Shown: positions 23,789 to 32,874 of the stretch, piece after piece
How positions within the stretch are numbered: the stretch's first letter is position 1
Layout: each line of letters begins with the position of its first letter
Assembly (NCBI GenBank): GCA_045656705.1
Contig: JAZORR010000023.1
Coordinates: 1-44,015, forward strand
Direction of reading: 5' to 3'
DNA: 44,015 bases
Origin: RGIG4576 sp045656705
Lineage (GTDB): Bacteria > Bacteroidota > Bacteroidia > Bacteroidales > Muribaculaceae
Translations under genes and position numbers: made by a program
Notes under the pieces: model-generated
The model's input: the letters and a program-made list of their open reading frames with translations, nothing else
Databases searched by the model: none
What the model was told of the DNA's origin: nothing

Positions 23789-25228
23789 TTAATCGGTTAC
23801 TGTTATAGGAATAGTGGTGGTGAGGTTGCCAAGGTGGGCAGTGAGGGTGTGAGTACCTTTCTTGCCAGATGGGTGAAGGGCTGTGCCTTTTTGCTTGATT
23901 TTGCCGAGGTCTCGGTGGCACGACAGCTTCACGCCTTGCACATTAGTGTCCACTATGATACCATATTTGTTATATCCGTAAATCACAGGAGTGTAAATTT
24001 CCTTTCCGTGGATAGTTTTGCGAAATTCAGCGAATGCAATAGATGCTATTTCGTTGTCAGTCGGTGCGTTGGCAATAGCAAACAGCCCATTGGCCACTGT
24101 GCGTTCTTTGCCGTCGCTTGGTACATTGCAAATGCCGAGCGAGCGTACATATAGTTCGCTCGAACCACCACCGTCGAGGTTCATTGCATCATCGCAACCT
24201 GCATATCGCATAATATCGGCAAGCACCTTAGATGTACAACCTTCCGACACTTCAGAGCGTCCGTCCACGATGAGAATCACGAGTTTTGTGCCACTCTTAT
24301 CGTTGCCCACAGCAGTGCGAGGGTGCAATCCGTTGAGGTGATGAAGGATATCTACAGGATTGGTCACCTTTCCGTCTCGCAAAATCACAGGGTAACCGCT
24401 CACCACTTCGCGTGGAGTGATGTTTTGTCCTTTGGCTGTGCTCACTGTGGTGGCGATTTCTACGATATCACCTTGCTTGAGAGTTGCCATGAAAGCATTG
24501 TCGCTACCAGTGCCAGATAGCACATATCCACCTGCAGGGATGGCGAGTTTACCATTTTGAGATGGAGTAGAAGTCACCTTCATTTTTACTTTTCTGCCCA
24601 CCGAGATAGGAGCATCTACAGGGGTGAGTGTCACTTCGTAGGTATTGGCTACCGAGTCGGTAATAGCTCCATAGCGAGGAGTATAGATGTTGAGGCTATT
24701 GGCAGTGGCCACTCGGTTGATGCCCGAGATACTTGCCACCTTATCGCCAGCAATCACTGTGCTTGCTATGTGTAGGCAGTCCATAATAGGCACTCGATCG
24801 GCACCGATTGCCCATTGAGTGCGGTCGCTATTGTCTACATATACAAGTTCGCCATCGGTGATTTGTGAACCGATAGAATTGCCACGACGCATATTGAAGA
24901 AGTCGGCATTCACACCGAGAAAGTATTGTTGATGCTCGTTGTCGTGATCCAAAGCCATTGCCGACACCTCTTGTCGAGCATAAATAATATCATTAGCCTT
25001 TAGCACCTGCATCTCTATGAGAGGATTAGTGAGATCGGTTGTGGTGTAGAACACATTCAGGTTTTGTGTGCCTGTGAGGCGTAGTGATGTGAGAGTGGTA
25101 GATGGTCCCACATTTATGTGATTGAGTGTATCCACTGCATAAGGTTTTCCTTGCAAAGTCCATTCGGTAGAAGCCGACGCGCAAAGTGCCATTATGGCAA
25201 AAATTGCATATAAAGCTATTCGTTTCAT
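23789..25228 (-). CDS. Secreted phosphodiester glycosidase (NAGPA domain)
   Basis: The 479-residue product begins with a signal peptide (MKRIALYAIFAIMALCASAS). The NAGPA-type domain is recognised by GVNADFFNMRRGNSIGSQIT and HPRTAVG. A further block reads ILIVDGRSEVSEGCTSKVLA, then YAGCDDAMNLDGGGSSELYV. In the family this fold removes N-acetylglucosamine or other sugars attached through a phosphodiester. In bacteria it acts on cell-wall or exported glycoconjugates. The C-terminal 90 residues form an extra Ig-like domain. The natural substrate is unknown. It precedes the RsmF-like gene on the same strand with a 44-base gap. Confidence 0.88.
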   Translation of the reverse strand: MKRIALYAIFAIMALCASASTEWTLQGKPYAVDTLNHINVGPSTTLTSLRLTGTQNLNVFYTTTDLTNPLIEMQVLKANDIIYARQEVSAMALDHDNEHQQYFLGVNADFFNMRRGNSIGSQITDGELVYVDNSDRTQWAIGADRVPIMDCLHIASTVIAGDKVASISGINRVATANSLNIYTPRYGAITDSVANTYEVTLTPVDAPISVGRKVKMKVTSTPSQNGKLAIPAGGYVLSGTGSDNAFMATLKQGDIVEIATTVSTAKGQNITPREVVSGYPVILRDGKVTNPVDILHHLNGLHPRTAVGNDKSGTKLVILIVDGRSEVSEGCTSKVLADIMRYAGCDDAMNLDGGGSSELYVRSLGICNVPSDGKERTVANGLFAIANAPTDNEIASIAFAEFRKTIHGKEIYTPVIYGYNKYGIIVDTNVQGVKLSCHRDLGKIKQKGTALHPSGKKGTHTLTAHLGNLTTTIPITVTD

Positions 25229-25306
25229 AAAGTGATGATGTTGGGTTATACTTTAGAGTGTAAAATTAGCGAAAAAAATCAAATCTGTGTGAGAAAAAGA
25301 GAAAAA

Positions 25307-25338
25307 GTTGCAATATTAGCAGAATGGTTGTATTTTTG
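25307..25338 (+). promoter_or_regulatory. Promoter of the 25389 methylase operon
   Basis: GTTG (25307-25310), 20 bp, then TATTTTTG (25331-25338). The -7 box is exact and the -33 has one mismatch. It lies 50 bases before the ATG at 25389. Confidence 0.55.
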
Positions 25339-25388
25339 TAGTAAATTAGGATAATCAGTAGTTATTTTTTACGATAAAGACGAAAAAG

Positions 25389-26096
25389 ATGATAGATAAA
25401 GCACTATATTTGATTCCAGTGCCACTGAGTGAAGGAGAGCTCAGTGCAGTATTGCCTGCACGCAACATCGAAATAGTGCGTGAGATAAAGCATTTTATCG
25501 TAGAAAATGTGCGCACGGCTCGTCGTTTCTTGAAGAAATGCGACCGTAATATCGACATAGACACACTCACATTCTTTGAGTTGAATCGCCACACCAAGCC
25601 CGAAGATATTTCGGGATTTCTTGCTCCTCTTGAGCAAGGGCATGCTATGGGTGTGATTTCGGAGGCAGGATGTCCGGCTATTGCCGATCCTGGTGCCGAT
25701 GTGGTGGCGATAGCCCAACGCAAATCGTTGCGTGTGGTGCCTCTTGTGGGACCGTCGAGTATCCTGATGTCGGTGATGGGTTCGGGTTTCAACGGACAAA
25801 GTTTTGCATTCTTGGGATATCTGCCGATAGATGCAGGAGCAAGAGCCAAGAAACTCAAGGATATGGAGTATAATATCCGTGTGAACGACCAAACTCAAGT
25901 GTTTATCGAAACCCCTTACCGCAACAACAAACTGATAGCTGAGTTGTCGAAGACCTTGCCAAAACATTTGAAACTATGTGTGGCGAGCGACATCACAGGC
26001 GAGCAAGAAAGTATTATCACTCGTGGAGTGACTGAGTGGGCGAAGGCGAAGTATGACTACGACAAGATACCCACAATCTTCTTGCTATATAAATAG
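25389..26096 (+). CDS. RsmI-like SAM-dependent (tetrapyrrole-type) methyltransferase
   Basis: The 235-residue product has the tetrapyrrole-methylase fold of the RsmI group. Visible motifs are YLIPVPL at the start, EAGCPAIADPG (RsmI has 'DAGtPlIsDPG'), VPLVGPSSILMSVMGSGFNG and FAFLGYLP. RsmI adds the 2'-O-methyl to C1402 of 16S rRNA. This shorter Bacteroidetes version has diverged, with an N-terminus that lacks the usual GNLGD, so the substrate is uncertain. It abuts the next gene exactly (TAG then ATG), which indicates an operon with the YycJ-like hydrolase and probably mtgA. Confidence 0.8.
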   Translation: MIDKALYLIPVPLSEGELSAVLPARNIEIVREIKHFIVENVRTARRFLKKCDRNIDIDTLTFFELNRHTKPEDISGFLAPLEQGHAMGVISEAGCPAIADPGADVVAIAQRKSLRVVPLVGPSSILMSVMGSGFNGQSFAFLGYLPIDAGARAKKLKDMEYNIRVNDQTQVFIETPYRNNKLIAELSKTLPKHLKLCVASDITGEQESIITRGVTEWAKAKYDYDKIPTIFLLYK

Positions 26097-27128
26097 ATGA
26101 CTAAATATAAAAATATAAAGAACGACGCGCAATACAATCTCTTCGGAAACGACTCCGATAGTGAGATGGTTGCAGATTTTGAGGTGAATGTGCCAGAGAC
26201 GCACCATTCTAATCCTCAAGACAAAAATGATGAAGCAGAGAGCGATGGACTCTCGTTGGTGGAAACTGAGCCTGTCACGCCTGCTTTGCGATTTATGAGC
26301 TTCGGTAGCGGAAGTAGCGGCAACTGTTCGTATGTGGGAACAGAAAATGGCGGTATTCTCGTAGATGCTGGGGTTGACTATGAAAATGTGATTGAAAAGC
26401 TACGCCTTAATGGGGTGACTCCCAATATGATAAAAGGTGTGTGCCTCACTCACGATCATAGCGACCACATTCGTTATGCCTATGCTATATGTCGCAAGTA
26501 CAAGCACATACGCATCTATTGCACCAATAGAGCGCTTAATGGTATACTGAAACGACACAACGTGTCGCGTCGCATCAAGGAGTATCATCAACCTATTTTC
26601 AAGGAAATTCCTTTCAAATTGGGCGACCTCACAGTTACTGCATTTGATGTGCCACACGACGGACTCGATAATGTAGGTTTCTTTATCGAATACGGCGAAA
26701 GTAAGTTTGCCATAGCCACCGACTTGGGCGAAGTAACTGTGCGAGCGCATCACTATATGTCGCAAGCCGATTTCCTTGTGATTGAGGCAAACTACGACCT
26801 TGAGATGCTTGAAAACGGTACGTATGCCGAGTATTTGAAAAATCGTATAAAGTTGCGTACTGGTCACCTCGACAATGAAGATACTGCACGCTTTGTGAGC
26901 GAAATCTACACCGAGAAGTTGCGTAATATCTTCCTTTGTCACTTGAGCAACGACAACAATACCCCCGACAAGGCAGTGAGCGTGGTGAAAGCCGCTCTTG
27001 AGGCTAAGGGTGTGACTGTGGGAACAGCACAAGGTGCGCCAGAGGACTACGATAAGGATGTGCAACTGATGGCATTGCCTCGATATGATTGTTCGCCTTG
27101 GTTTATGCTTCGAAAAAAACAGTTTTAA
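26097..27128 (+). CDS. YycJ/WalJ-like MBL-fold hydrolase with N-terminal extension
   Basis: The 343-residue product carries a metallo-beta-lactamase fold. FGSGSSGNCSYVGTENGGIL marks the YycJ/WalJ start, and CLTHDHSDHIRYA (118-124 for THDHSDH) binds the two metals. In Firmicutes, WalJ is an exonuclease-like protein linked to cell-wall control and DNA replication. The role here is inferred only by family. The first about 65 residues are a polar, low-complexity extension (SNPQDKNDEAESD) not needed for the fold. The ATG at 26097 touches the upstream stop, but an internal start near M67 (RFMSFGSG) would give the core alone. Confidence 0.82.
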   Translation: MTKYKNIKNDAQYNLFGNDSDSEMVADFEVNVPETHHSNPQDKNDEAESDGLSLVETEPVTPALRFMSFGSGSSGNCSYVGTENGGILVDAGVDYENVIEKLRLNGVTPNMIKGVCLTHDHSDHIRYAYAICRKYKHIRIYCTNRALNGILKRHNVSRRIKEYHQPIFKEIPFKLGDLTVTAFDVPHDGLDNVGFFIEYGESKFAIATDLGEVTVRAHHYMSQADFLVIEANYDLEMLENGTYAEYLKNRIKLRTGHLDNEDTARFVSEIYTEKLRNIFLCHLSNDNNTPDKAVSVVKAALEAKGVTVGTAQGAPEDYDKDVQLMALPRYDCSPWFMLRKKQF

Positions 27129-27199
27129 AAAGTTAGGAGTTGGGAGTGTGGAGTTTATCTCTATTCCTGACTCATTTCTTTGAAAAAAAGGATTTAGTT

Positions 27200-27892
27200 A
27201 TGGATATAGTGTGGCGTTTTCTCAAGAAAATACTTATTCTATTCTTTGGCTCTACGGTGCTTGCTGTGGTGATGTATCGATATGTGCCTGTGTATATCAC
27301 TCCGCTTATGGTGATTCGTATGGTGGAGCAGAAGAGCGAAGGTCGCAATGTGAAGATGCAGCACGATTGGGTACCCATAGATAAGATATCGCAAAATCTT
27401 GTGCAAGCAGTGGTGGCGAGTGAGGATAATCTGTTTCCATATCACAATGGTTTCGATTTCAATCAAATAGAGAAAGCCGTAGAGGAGCGTCTCCAAGGTC
27501 GACGTACTCGTGGTGCAAGCACTATATCGCAACAAACGGCGAAGAATGTATTCTTATGGAATGGTGGAGGGTGGTTCCGCAAGGGACTCGAAACCTATTT
27601 CACGGTGCTTATAGAACTCCTATGGAGCAAGGAACGCATTATGGAGGTGTATCTAAATTCTATAGAGATGGGCGATGGCATATATGGTGCTGAGGCCACT
27701 GCACAAGCCAAATTCAAGAAAAAAGCACGCCGACTCACCAAAAACGAATCGGCACTCATAGCAGCCACTTTGCCCAATCCTCTACGATTTGATTCAGCAC
27801 GGCCATCAAGTTATATACTTAAACGCCAAAGTCAAATTCTTAAACTTATGAGAAACATCGCCCCCGTGGAAATGGGAGCGAAATCGAAGTGA
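27200..27892 (+). CDS. mtgA: Monofunctional peptidoglycan glycosyltransferase
   Basis: This 230-residue GT51 enzyme polymerises lipid II into glycan strands. An N-terminal membrane helix (ILILFFGSTVLAVVMY) anchors it in the inner membrane. Motif 1 is AVVASEDNLFPYHNGFD with catalytic E75. Motif 2 is RGASTISQQTAKNVFLW. The block ELLWSKERIMEVYLNSIEMG with GIYGAEATAQAKF completes the family pattern. No transpeptidase domain is attached. I chose the ATG at 27200 (MDIVWRFLKK) because AAAAAAAGG lies eight to fifteen bases ahead; the longer frame from 27140 is less likely. It follows the YycJ-like gene by 71 bases. Confidence 0.93.
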   Translation: MDIVWRFLKKILILFFGSTVLAVVMYRYVPVYITPLMVIRMVEQKSEGRNVKMQHDWVPIDKISQNLVQAVVASEDNLFPYHNGFDFNQIEKAVEERLQGRRTRGASTISQQTAKNVFLWNGGGWFRKGLETYFTVLIELLWSKERIMEVYLNSIEMGDGIYGAEATAQAKFKKKARRLTKNESALIAATLPNPLRFDSARPSSYILKRQSQILKLMRNIAPVEMGAKSK

Positions 27893-27922
27893 AAGATAGA
27901 TTATTCTGGGTGATAATTATCT

Positions 27923-28951
27923 CTATCGTGTTTGGCTTTGAATAAAAGCAAGTATGCGACGAGCCACATCGTGAGCCTCGGCCACCGATGCGTTGCAGAA
28001 ACTATGTTTCAATCGCTTGTAGCGTACCATCTTGCTTTCCACGCCACACTTACGCAATTCTATGAAAAGTTTAGTGGATTGATCTATTTTTACTGTAGTA
28101 TCGGCAGCTCCGTGCATTATCAGCGTAGGGCAACAATCCTTCGATACATAGTGGATAGGCGAAAATTCGCGACACAAATGCATCACGCGTTTCTTTTGAG
28201 TTTCAATATCATATCCGGTGACGCAGTGTAGCTGGCGATTACGTTTCATAATCACTTTACGCACACATAGTTTGGCAAAGGTGGTCATAAACGGATTAAG
28301 CTCAGTGCGAAATAGTGTGTTGAGGTCGGTAGGGCCGTATGTATCTATCACATAATTCACCTTTGCCGAAATGTGACTCAGTGCCTCATCGCCTGTGTAT
28401 AGGTCTTCGCTTGTATAGGCAGTCATAAGAGCCAATTGTCCACCTGCCGAAGCACCCCACAACCCAATGTTGTTGGCATCAAGTCCGTATTTTTCGCCAT
28501 TGAGTCGCACCCATCGCACAGCATCTTTGCAATCGGCTATCTGATGCTGAATGTGGCTATAGTCTTTATTTGCAAGGCGATAGTCAATGCTGACTACGGC
28601 TATGCCATTTTGGTTGAGTGTCTTCAGTACATACTGACGGAATGTTTTCTTGATATTGTTTTTGCTGGCTTCCACCCACGATCCACCATGTATAAACACA
28701 AGTACAGGCGCCAACGAAGTGGCGTTGTGTGTAGTTACTGTAGGCTTGTAAATGTCCAAGTGAACATTTACGCCATTTACCGATTTGTACACCACATTTT
28801 TATATGTAGGGTAGTCTGGGCTCAACTTTGGCAACGAACTTTCTGTGGAGGCATAAGCCGAACTTAGTTTGGTTGAAGCATAGTAAATCACTGCTCCAGC
28901 ACCGAGTCCTGTAGCCAAAAGCCATGTTTGTCGTTGTGATAAGTCAGCCAT
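27923..28951 (-). CDS. Secreted or anchored alpha/beta hydrolase (esterase)
   Basis: The 342-residue product has an N-terminal hydrophobic segment (WLLATGLGAGAVIYYAST) that should act as signal or anchor. The hydrolase core follows: VFIHGGSW with the oxyanion HGG at 88-90, nucleophile S168 in LWGASAGGQ, D284 in MHGAADTTV and H316 in RLKHSF. This pattern belongs to the BD-FAE/hormone-sensitive-lipase-like esterases of Bacteroidetes, which often remove acetyl or feruloyl groups from plant or host glycans. The substrate is not predictable here. It lies 69 bases downstream of ispH on the same strand, perhaps as the third gene of that unit. Confidence 0.88.
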   Translation of the reverse strand: MADLSQRQTWLLATGLGAGAVIYYASTKLSSAYASTESSLPKLSPDYPTYKNVVYKSVNGVNVHLDIYKPTVTTHNATSLAPVLVFIHGGSWVEASKNNIKKTFRQYVLKTLNQNGIAVVSIDYRLANKDYSHIQHQIADCKDAVRWVRLNGEKYGLDANNIGLWGASAGGQLALMTAYTSEDLYTGDEALSHISAKVNYVIDTYGPTDLNTLFRTELNPFMTTFAKLCVRKVIMKRNRQLHCVTGYDIETQKKRVMHLCREFSPIHYVSKDCCPTLIMHGAADTTVKIDQSTKLFIELRKCGVESKMVRYKRLKHSFCNASVAEAHDVARRILAFIQSQTR

Positions 28952-29020
28952 ATGTATATATCTATTTGAAAAAATCAGTTAGTATTTTTTATCTATAACA
29001 AATTTCTTATTGCCAATAAC

Positions 29021-29896
29021 TTATTGGTTGAGAAGTTGTTCTATGCGTTCTTTCACCTCATTCATCAGCCACATAGGAGTAGAAGTGGCTCCACATATGC
29101 CTATGCGTTCTTTGTGAGCAAACCATTCATTGTCCAATTCCTCTGCACTCGAGATGAGATGTGAATTAGGATTGGCGTCGAGGCATTCGGCGAAAAGTAT
29201 CTTTCCGTTGCTGCTCTTCTTTCCGCTTACGAAGATGATTACTTCGTGTTCGGCAGCAAACTCGCGTATCTTGTCGATGCGATTGGCCACCTGTCGGCAG
29301 ATGGTGTCGTAACTTTCAAAGGTGTGAGTGCCATTGTTGCGTGAGGCTATCTTTTGCACTATTTCTTGAAAACCTTGTAGCGATTTGGTGGTTTGCGAAT
29401 AGAGATAGATATTGCGATTGAAATCAATGCGATGGATATCGTTTTCGTCTTGAATCACGATAGCCTCGCCATTAGTTTGTCCCACGAGTCCATTCACTTC
29501 GGCATGGCCATTTTTGCCATAGATTACTATTTGCGGACTTTGCGCACCTTCGCGACGAGTGGTGTAGGTGTCGCTGATGCGGCGTTGCAACTGAAGCACC
29601 ACCGGACAAGTAGCATCTATGATTTCAATGTTATTGGCGCGTGCTATTTCGTAGGTTTCTGGTGGTTCACCATGAGCGCGAAGCAGCACCTTCACATTAC
29701 GAAGGTTGCGTAGCTGGTCATGAGTGATAGTCTCAAGACCTTTGCTCTCAAGACGTTCCACCTCGTTGGAATTATGCACTATGTCGCCGAGGCAATAAAG
29801 GTGTCCGCTCTTGTCGAGTTCTTCTTCGGCTTTGCGAATGGCTGTCACCACTCCGAAGCAAAATCCCGAACCTTTGTCTATTTCTACGATAGCCAT
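29021..29896 (-). CDS. ispH: 4-hydroxy-3-methylbut-2-enyl diphosphate reductase
   Basis: This 291-residue enzyme makes the last step of the MEP isoprenoid pathway, reducing HMBPP to IPP and DMAPP. The three [4Fe-4S] cysteines are C13 in GSGFCFGV, C97 in IDATCPVV and C200 in DTICRQVANR. The substrate-binding RAHGEPPE (73-80), GKNGHAEVNGL and GICGATSTP are conserved. It follows cmk by 26 bases, a gene pair (cmk-ispH) that is common in Bacteroidetes and other bacteria. The length is normal for the family. Confidence 0.96.
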   Translation of the reverse strand: MAIVEIDKGSGFCFGVVTAIRKAEEELDKSGHLYCLGDIVHNSNEVERLESKGLETITHDQLRNLRNVKVLLRAHGEPPETYEIARANNIEIIDATCPVVLQLQRRISDTYTTRREGAQSPQIVIYGKNGHAEVNGLVGQTNGEAIVIQDENDIHRIDFNRNIYLYSQTTKSLQGFQEIVQKIASRNNGTHTFESYDTICRQVANRIDKIREFAAEHEVIIFVSGKKSSNGKILFAECLDANPNSHLISSAEELDNEWFAHKERIGICGATSTPMWLMNEVKERIEQLLNQ

Positions 29897-29922
29897 TGTG
29901 AGTGATTAATAATGAATGATTA

Positions 29923-30621
29923 TTACTTTGAAGCGATTGAAAGGTAAAGGTCGAGAAGCCATTGGTTTTGCTCGTCGCGTGTCATATTGGAATTGTCGAG
30001 CGTGATAGCATCGTCTGCCTTGCGTAGAGGGCTCTCCTCGCGAGTTTGGTCGAGGTGATCTCGGTATTTCACATTTTCAAGCACTTCTTCGTAGGTGGTT
30101 GAGGTATCGCCTTTGGCACGAAGTTCGTCGTAACGGCGTTGAGCGCGAGTTTCGGCCGAGGCATCCACATACACCTTCATTTCGGCATTAGGGAACACCA
30201 CAGTGCCTATGTCGCGACCATCCATCACGATACCCTTGCTCTCGCCCATCTTTTGTTGAAGGTTTACAAGTGCGCGACGCACGAAAGGAATTGCAGCCAC
30301 GATGCTCACCTTGCTCGAAACACGCATTTCGCGAATTTCTTGCTCCACATTCACGCCATTGAGCATAGTGAGAGATGCACCAGTGTTGACATCTACGCTG
30401 AATGTTACTTCAATCGATGGCATTGCCTTTTCCAATGCCTCGGTATCTATAGTGTCGCCTTCAATCAGATTATTGTTGAGACAATAAAGAGTCACAGCAC
30501 GATACATAGCACCAGTGTCGATGTAGGCATATCCGATATTTTTTGCAAGCACCTTTGCCATAGTGCTTTTGCCCGACGACGAAAATCCGTCAATGGCTAT
30601 AGTGATAAGTTTCTTTTCCAT
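29923..30621 (-). CDS. cmk: Cytidylate kinase
   Basis: This 232-residue kinase phosphorylates CMP and dCMP with ATP. The P-loop is DGFSSSGKST (11-20). GYAYIDTGAMYRAVTLYCL follows at the start of the NMP-binding part. VMDGRDIGTVVFPNAEMKVY and the lid region RAQRRYDELRAKG complete the family. A TATCTTTG box on the minus strand (30648-30641) lies about 20 bases ahead of the ATG. It is the first gene of the cmk-ispH unit and forms the left border of the AT-rich island. Confidence 0.96.
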   Translation of the reverse strand: MEKKLITIAIDGFSSSGKSTMAKVLAKNIGYAYIDTGAMYRAVTLYCLNNNLIEGDTIDTEALEKAMPSIEVTFSVDVNTGASLTMLNGVNVEQEIREMRVSSKVSIVAAIPFVRRALVNLQQKMGESKGIVMDGRDIGTVVFPNAEMKVYVDASAETRAQRRYDELRAKGDTSTTYEEVLENVKYRDHLDQTREESPLRKADDAITLDNSNMTRDEQNQWLLDLYLSIASK

Positions 30622-30755
30622 ATATTTCTGTTTTATAGTACAAAGATAATTAAAAGAAATGAAAGAATTTAGAAAATATATATAGAACTTAATTGATAGT
30701 ATTATTAAAATGCTATGAGTTTGTGTTTATATGTGTTGTAAAACATATAAAAATA

Positions 30756-30787
30756 TTTGCATACATATATATGTGTGTATATATTTG
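30756..30787 (+). promoter_or_regulatory. Promoter of the GTPase membrane operon
   Basis: TTTG (30756-30759), 20 bp, then TATATTTG (30780-30787) is an exact consensus promoter 50 bases before the first ATG (30838). It lies in an extremely AT-rich stretch of alternating AT and GT. Confidence 0.75.
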
Positions 30788-30837
30788 CAAATCTTATTTA
30801 TGTAAATAAAGTGCAAACGAATAAAATATAATTAATT

Positions 30838-31899
30838 ATGAATGAGAACAAATTCTTGAAAATCTTTTCAATTTTAGGCTTTTTAGCATTTGCTGCTGTG
30901 AGCTGTTGGGCTACTGCGGAATCATTGCATTTACTATTGCCAGAATGGCCTTTGATTTTGTGCTGGATCGTAACAGTGGGATTCTTTTTTATAGCGTCTT
31001 GGGGTACTAAGATGATAGTTGATAGCTTTAATCAAGAAATTTATTTAGAAAAAAGAAGGCTACATCTTTTGGGAGGTATCGTCTTGACTGTAATATTTTG
31101 GTTGCTATGTAGTATGCCAACGAATACCCATACATTCGTTTATAGAACTAAGATAAGTGAGAAGGTTTCTGAAGATATTTCTATGACTCGAGGATATTTG
31201 GGACAGATTATGAATAATACAAATAACAAACAACAAGCTGACCAAAAAATCATAGCTTTTAGAAGTGATTTAGAAACTTTGTTGGGTGAGTTAGAAGCTG
31301 AAATCAAAAATGAGGCAAACCCAGGATTTGGAGCTAAATCTAAGGAGATTTTAAGGAAATTTGCGGTTCTGTTTGGTGTTGATAAAATAGAATCTTTAAC
31401 ATATAAAAGTGCGTCGGTACAAGATCGTATTAAGCTTTGTGATATGTATAGAACTAAAATGTATATATTAGCTAAGCCTGTAGAAGAAAATATAAGAAAA
31501 CAAATATTAAGTCCTGATCCAGATAATATTAAAGAGATTAAGATTATAAATGAAAATTTAGCCTTAGTTGAGAAATATATTGGAAATGGAACAATAGATT
31601 TAAATAAGCCAGAAGATATTGCTGGGATAAATGGCGTGTGTGATAAAATAAATGATGGATATATTGCAGTTAAGAAAAATAAGAATTTTGTAATATTTGA
31701 TCCTAAGACTGATGAAGCTGTTTATACAGCCCCAAATCCAGAGACGAAGGTGAAGAGAATGATTAGTGTATTTGATGTGTGGAGTGATTTCTTGAAAGGA
31801 GAATATGGGAAAGGTTTCTTTTTCTGGGTTTTGATTTCAGTATTGGTGGATGTTGCTGCATTTATATTTTTTGATATAGCATTTAAGAAAAGAAATTAA
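30838..31899 (+). CDS. Four-helix membrane protein with periplasmic domain (GTPase operon, gene 1)
   Basis: The 353-residue product has three membrane helices near its start (about 8-27, 36-56, 76-92). A soluble domain of about 230 residues follows, then a last helix (FFFWVLISVLVDVAAFIFFD). With a cytoplasmic N-terminus the large domain (95-325) faces the periplasm. That domain is helical and charged (ADQKIIAFRSDLETLLGELE). I recognise no family. It is first in an operon of five, 27 bases ahead of the GTPase gene. It could be the sensor or the membrane hub of the system; both are inferences from topology and order. The base composition is far more AT-rich than that of cmk. Confidence 0.8.
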   Translation: MNENKFLKIFSILGFLAFAAVSCWATAESLHLLLPEWPLILCWIVTVGFFFIASWGTKMIVDSFNQEIYLEKRRLHLLGGIVLTVIFWLLCSMPTNTHTFVYRTKISEKVSEDISMTRGYLGQIMNNTNNKQQADQKIIAFRSDLETLLGELEAEIKNEANPGFGAKSKEILRKFAVLFGVDKIESLTYKSASVQDRIKLCDMYRTKMYILAKPVEENIRKQILSPDPDNIKEIKIINENLALVEKYIGNGTIDLNKPEDIAGINGVCDKINDGYIAVKKNKNFVIFDPKTDEAVYTAPNPETKVKRMISVFDVWSDFLKGEYGKGFFFWVLISVLVDVAAFIFFDIAFKKRN

Positions 31900-31926
31900 T
31901 ATATAAATCAATAAAAAATAATAATT

Positions 31927-32868
31927 ATGCCAATAGATAATAATACAGTAGTAACTAATATTGTGGATGATACTACATTGCAAATAGATGATACTACTAA
32001 TCAAATTATAGATACAAATCAAGTTCCTTCAGATAGTATAAATAAGAGAGCAAGAGGCTTGAGTGAAGATGAATTGAAGGATCCGAATAATATACAAGTG
32101 TCAATTGTTGATAAAGAAGCTCCTCTTATTATATTGTTTGGACCTCCAAGTTGTGGCAAAACAATGACATTGGTGAGAATGACTCGTTATTTAAGAGATG
32201 TCCTTGGTTATACAGTATCTCCAATTAAGTCGTTCAGACCTTCTTATGATCAAAATTATAAGAAAATATGTGAGAACTATACTGCCTTGGTAAATAGTAA
32301 TGATGCCGCTGATAGTACTGATAATATTAGTTTTATGCTTGTTGGAGTTATAAAAGAAGGTAGAACAATTTGCCAAATACTTGAAGCTCCTGGTGAATAT
32401 TATTTTAATCCGGATGAACCAAATGCGCAATATCCAGCTTATGTTAATAATATTATAAATGGTGGTAATCGTAAGATTTGGTGTATGATGGTTGAGCCTG
32501 ATTGGGAGGATCAAGAAGATCGTAGAAATTACACAAATCGAATAACTAAATTGAAACCACGAATGAAAGTGAAAGATAAAGTGGTGTTTGTTTTTAATAA
32601 AATAGATTTGACCCCATTTGTGATTTCGCCGGGCAATGTAAAGATGAATCTTGCTATCAAGAATGTAAGTGATATGTATCCTGGTATATTTACGCCATTT
32701 AAAAATGTGAATCCAATAACAAGTATTTGGAAACCTTATAATTGTGATTTTATTCCATTCCAAACAGGCGATTATACACAATCTACCACAGGTCTAAAGT
32801 TTGATCAAGGTCCAGATGAATATTGCGAAAAACTTTGGAATATGTTATTGAGTAAAATTAGAGGATAA
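31927..32868 (+). CDS. P-loop GTPase of the membrane operon (gene 2)
   Basis: The 313-residue product has a GTPase core after a polar, Asp/Thr-rich N-terminus of about 60 residues. Walker A is GPPSCGKT (72-79). The G3 position is ILEAPGEYYF (E153-A-P-G156-E), where classical GTPases have DxxG. The base-specifying G4 motif is FNKID (N224-K-x-D227). No membrane helix is present, so it is cytoplasmic. The G3 form with a following Glu recalls the GTPases of predicted bacterial conflict systems rather than Era/Ras types. That comparison is from memory. It is the only nucleotide-hydrolysing protein of the operon and is probably its switch. Confidence 0.85.
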   Translation: MPIDNNTVVTNIVDDTTLQIDDTTNQIIDTNQVPSDSINKRARGLSEDELKDPNNIQVSIVDKEAPLIILFGPPSCGKTMTLVRMTRYLRDVLGYTVSPIKSFRPSYDQNYKKICENYTALVNSNDAADSTDNISFMLVGVIKEGRTICQILEAPGEYYFNPDEPNAQYPAYVNNIINGGNRKIWCMMVEPDWEDQEDRRNYTNRITKLKPRMKVKDKVVFVFNKIDLTPFVISPGNVKMNLAIKNVSDMYPGIFTPFKNVNPITSIWKPYNCDFIPFQTGDYTQSTTGLKFDQGPDEYCEKLWNMLLSKIRG

Positions 32869-32874
32869 GTACAT